Of a stretch of 53,989 nt of DNA, positions 51,412 to 53,989 are shown in pieces. Each line of letters opens with the position of its first letter. Within the stretch, counting starts at the first letter, position 1. This DNA comes from Verrucomicrobiales bacterium (GTDB lineage: Bacteria > Verrucomicrobiota > Verrucomicrobiia > Verrucomicrobiales > DEV007). Both the position numbers and the translations under genes were made by a program. The notes under the pieces are model-generated. The model had not been told where the DNA came from. It did no database searches and saw only the letters and a program-made list of their open reading frames with translations. The stretch lies in the NCBI GenBank assembly GCA_018058245.1, contig JAGPCC010000003.1, positions 1-53,989 of the forward strand. Reading direction: 5' to 3'.

Positions 51412-52929
51412 ATGTCCCCCCGCCGAAATCCTGTCCTCCGCATCATTCTTTTTGCGATCTTCCTCGCCGGAGGAGCGATCTGGCTGCTGACCTCCCTGTG
51501 GCGGCAGGACAATCGCCGCGCAGACGCCGGGAGCGAGGTGATCACCCTGCATTGTGCCGCCGGACTCTCAAAACCCGTCCAACGCATCGCCGAAGCCTAC
51601 GAAAAAGAAACCGGCCACCGCATCAATCTGCAATTCGGTGGCTCTGGCACGCTCCTGAGCGGATTGCAGGTCTCCCAACAGGGCGATCTCTTCCTCGCTG
51701 CCGATGAGAGCTACACCACGCAGGGACGGGAAAAGGGACTCATCCGCGAGGTCCTCCCCGTTGCGACTCTCACCCCAGTCATCGCCGTAAAGAAGGGAAA
51801 TCCAAAATCCATCACCGGACTCGCCGACCTCGTGCGGGAGGATGTGCGACTCTCCCTCGGCGACCCCCAAGCTGCTGCGATCGGACAAATTTCCAAAGCA
51901 ATCTTCACCGAAGCCGGACTCTGGGAAAAAGTCGAAACCGCCGTTCAGGACCGTGGAGTCTTTGGTGCGACCGTGAATGGTCTCGCGACCGACCTCACCG
52001 CCGGACCGATTGATGCCACGATCATCTGGAGCGCGGTCGCAGATCAGTTTGAGAAATCGGAGGCTCTACCCCTCGATCTCGGGAAACAACACACCCGTCT
52101 CGTCTCCCTCGGAGTTCTCACGGCGACGAAACACCCCGCAGCTGCGCTCCATTTTGCACGCTATCTCACGGCAAAGGATAGAGGATTGCCCCTTTTCACC
52201 GAAGATGGATTTGCCGCCGTCGCGGGTGATGTCTGGGCGAATACACCGGAACTGACCCTCTTTAGTGGAGGAGTCAACAGGGTTGCGATCGAAGAGACGG
52301 TCCGCGAATTCGAAGCGCGGGAAGGAGTGCGCGTCACCACAGTCTACAACGGCTGCGGTATTCTCGTAAGCCAGATGAGAGGAGGCGCACGGCCCGATGC
52401 CTATCTCGCCTGCGACACAACCTATATGAACGATGTGCAGTCTCTCTTTGCCCCTTCCCAGCTCGTCTCCTCGACAAACATGGTCATCATCACCGCCCCG
52501 GGGAATCCAAAACAAATCAAAACCCTCGCAGATCTCGGAAAAAAAGGAGTTCGCGTTGCGATCACCAATCCTGAATACAGCGCCCTCGGAGGCCTGACTC
52601 ATAATCTCCTCCGTGCTACCAATCTCTTTGATGCAGTCATGCCCAATGTCACCTATGGCGATGCCCCCACCGCCGATGCGGTCGTAACGCGAGTCCGCAC
52701 TGCACGAGAAGATGCCGGGATCGTCTATCGCGCAAACACCATCGGACTCGGGGTCGACCTCCAGATCCTGGAAATCGACGATCCCCGCGCCACCGCCTCG
52801 CAGCCGGTAGCGATCGGCCGAGAGACCCCCTACCCCCACCTCATGGCACGACTCGTCGCCGCGATCACCGGAGAGACTTCCAGAGAACGCTATCGCAACG
52901 CAGGCTTCGATTTCCTCTTCAAAAAGTGA
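51412..52929 (+). CDS. Tandem ModA-ModA substrate-binding protein, membrane anchored
   Basis: A 505-residue protein with one N-terminal membrane helix (VLRIILFAIFLAGGAIWLL), followed by two ModA-like periplasmic binding domains. The first (about 42-270) contains LHCAAGLSKPVQRIAEAYE, FGGSGTLLSGLQVSQQGDLF and AADESYTTQ. The second (about 275-505) contains FSGGVNRVAIEETVREFEA, VYNGCGILVSQMRGGARPDA and ACDTTYMND. Single-domain ModA is the norm, so this is a gene fusion or duplication. The halves differ clearly, so it is old. The ATG at 51412 begins the anchor. It is coupled to modB by TGATG. Confidence 0.88.
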   Translation: MSPRRNPVLRIILFAIFLAGGAIWLLTSLWRQDNRRADAGSEVITLHCAAGLSKPVQRIAEAYEKETGHRINLQFGGSGTLLSGLQVSQQGDLFLAADESYTTQGREKGLIREVLPVATLTPVIAVKKGNPKSITGLADLVREDVRLSLGDPQAAAIGQISKAIFTEAGLWEKVETAVQDRGVFGATVNGLATDLTAGPIDATIIWSAVADQFEKSEALPLDLGKQHTRLVSLGVLTATKHPAAALHFARYLTAKDRGLPLFTEDGFAAVAGDVWANTPELTLFSGGVNRVAIEETVREFEAREGVRVTTVYNGCGILVSQMRGGARPDAYLACDTTYMNDVQSLFAPSQLVSSTNMVIITAPGNPKQIKTLADLGKKGVRVAITNPEYSALGGLTHNLLRATNLFDAVMPNVTYGDAPTADAVVTRVRTAREDAGIVYRANTIGLGVDLQILEIDDPRATASQPVAIGRETPYPHLMARLVAAITGETSRERYRNAGFDFLFKK

Positions 52930-53750
52930 TGGCCCGCGCCCTGTCTCCCCACCGCCCCTGGCCGGGATGGCCTCTCTACGCGGCTCTAGGTCTCCTCGGC
53001 GGATTCTACGTGCTCCTCCTCGTCGCGCTGATCCTCTCCCTCTTCCTTGCTGACGGACTCTTCTCCCCCGGGGAAGCTCTCGCCTTCCTGAACACTCCGC
53101 CGATCCGCTACGCTCTCGCCCTCACCCTTGGTTCGACGGTCCTCACCGCCATCCTTTCCGTCCTCTTCGCCGTTCCCATCGGCTACCTCATGAGCCGGTT
53201 TCGTTTTCCGGGAAAAAACTTCCTCGATGCCCTCCTCGACGTTCCCATCGTTCTGCCCCCGCTCGTGGTCGGGCTCGCCCTGCTCCTCTTTTTCATGACC
53301 CCGATCGGACAGGCAATCGAGTCCGTCATTCCTGTCACCTATGCCATTCCCAGCGTCGTTCTCGCCCAGCTCACCGTTGCGGCCGCCTTTGCGGTCCGGC
53401 TCATGCGCAGTGTCTTCGAACAGATCGATCCACGCTGCGAACAAGTCGCTTTGACGCTCGGTTGCTCACCCGGGCAGGCTTTTCGCAAAGTCGTCCTCCC
53501 CCAGGCCGCTAGCGGCATCGTAACCGCGTGGACCCTCGCGTGGGCGCGAGCCCTCGGAGAGTTCGGCCCCGTCCTGCTCTTTGCGGGAGCGACCCGATTC
53601 CGCACCGAAGTGCTCCCTACCACGATCTTTCTCGAAATGAGCGTTGGCAATCTCGAGGGAGCCGTCGCCATCTCCATCCTCATGGTCCTCGTCGCGATGA
53701 TCGTGCTCATCCTCATCCGTGCCGGAGGCGGAAATCTTCGCGGAGCCTGA
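52929..53750 (+). CDS. modB: Molybdate-type ABC transporter permease
   Basis: A 273-residue inner-membrane permease with about six helices. It has the ModB/CysT pattern: IGYLMSRFRFPGKNFLDALL, then DVPIVLPPLVVGLALLLFF, and the ATPase-contact loop LGCSPGQAFRKVVLPQAAS, followed by ARALGEFGPVLLFAGAT. The ATG at 52929 overlaps the ModA-ModA stop by one base (TGATG); a GTG one codon earlier is possible. Together with its neighbours it should import molybdate or tungstate; sulfate is less likely because there is one permease only. Confidence 0.88.
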   Translation: MARALSPHRPWPGWPLYAALGLLGGFYVLLLVALILSLFLADGLFSPGEALAFLNTPPIRYALALTLGSTVLTAILSVLFAVPIGYLMSRFRFPGKNFLDALLDVPIVLPPLVVGLALLLFFMTPIGQAIESVIPVTYAIPSVVLAQLTVAAAFAVRLMRSVFEQIDPRCEQVALTLGCSPGQAFRKVVLPQAASGIVTAWTLAWARALGEFGPVLLFAGATRFRTEVLPTTIFLEMSVGNLEGAVAISILMVLVAMIVLILIRAGGGNLRGA

Positions 53751-53754
53751 ACCG

Positions 53755-53989
53755 ATGATCACATTTGACCAAGTCGCCATCGCCCAGGGGAACTTCCAGT
53801 TGGAGAACATTTCCTTCGAACTGCCGGAAAATGCCTACGCCGTCCTCATGGGAAAAACCGGCTGCGGCAAGACCACCCTCCTCGAGATTCTCTGCGGACT
53901 ACGTAAACCGACCCGGGGAATTGTGCGTATCGCCGGTGGCGCCATCACCCGGGTGCAGCCCGGTGCCCGCCAGATCGGCTACGTACCGC
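53755..53989 (+). CDS. ABC transporter ATP-binding protein, partial (ModC-like)
   Basis: The frame starts with ATG four bases after the modB stop and runs off the window end. 78 codons are visible: MITFDQVAIAQGNFQLENIS, then the Walker A motif MGKTGCGKTTLLEILCG and a Q-loop start at QIGYVP. It is very probably the energising ATPase for the ModA-ModA/ModB importer, like ModC or WtpC. The C-terminal regulatory domain cannot be judged. Confidence 0.88.
   Translation, partial: MITFDQVAIAQGNFQLENISFELPENAYAVLMGKTGCGKTTLLEILCGLRKPTRGIVRIAGGAITRVQPGARQIGYVP

Overview
The window looks like a chromosomal segment of a Verrucomicrobiota bacterium (or a close PVC relative). This is an inference from gene content: a GldA/GldF/GldG-type ABC exporter with a DUF4340 partner, secreted DUF1080 and NIPSNAP proteins, a Tat-exported Gfo/Idh/MocA oxidoreductase, a PQQ-type propeller fused to a methyltransferase-like domain, a planctomycete-type cytochrome, and an SHD1 module in a polysaccharide lyase. 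I saw no rRNA, tRNA or CRISPR array.

Layout. 1-1164: end of an unknown gene, a simple-repeat tract, then a minus-strand cassette of four overlapping genes (Phd antitoxin, VapC toxin with no normal start codon, two unknown small proteins). 1371-5298: a small SecDF-P1-head-like secreted protein, a palindrome-rich non-coding stretch, and a heparinase II/III-like lyase preceded by an overlapping proline-rich small ORF. 5354-12073 (minus): a PAF-acetylhydrolase-like enzyme, an exported redoxin, and a gcvT-gcvH-gcvP glycine cleavage cluster ending in an MTH1-like Nudix hydrolase. 12172-18898: a rhomboid-like zinc-ribbon membrane protein, an rsfS-cinA-Ig/FN3 protein operon, a cytochrome P450 and another redoxin.

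18906-29927 is a surface/secretion locus: FecR protein, 2057-residue TpsA exoprotein and TpsB outer-membrane transporter on the minus strand, with a CHASE2 adenylate/guanylate cyclase divergent from them. 29979-31290 is a decay zone with an IS4-type transposase remnant, a second toxin-antitoxin pair (AbrB-VapC) and a Y1 transposase fragment. 31372-33959 holds a DUF1080 protein, a DUF423 membrane protein, a double NIPSNAP protein and an FMN reductase.

34046-43260 is a long minus-strand run: an Rpn-nuclease C-terminal remnant, an ABC ATPase that has lost nearly all its catalytic motifs, rodA, a GldA-GldF-GldG-DUF4340 exporter, a di-heme cytochrome c and a mono-heme cytochrome. 43314-48102 has a PanB-fold protein without the PanB metal ligands, a secreted internally duplicated protein, a DUF4261/DUF2314 membrane protein, a Gfo/Idh/MocA oxidoreductase and a truncated beta-lactamase-like gene. 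48133-53989 ends with a methyltransferase-like/PQQ-propeller fusion and a molybdate-type ABC importer whose binding protein is two ModA domains in one chain.

The strongest candidates for something new are the catalytically stripped ABC ATPase beside rodA, the tandem ModA-ModA protein, the PanB-like protein lacking metal ligands, the four-gene overlapping toxin-antitoxin cassette with an ATA start, the cloverleaf DNA palindrome at 2073-2135, and the TPS/FecR/CHASE2-cyclase locus.
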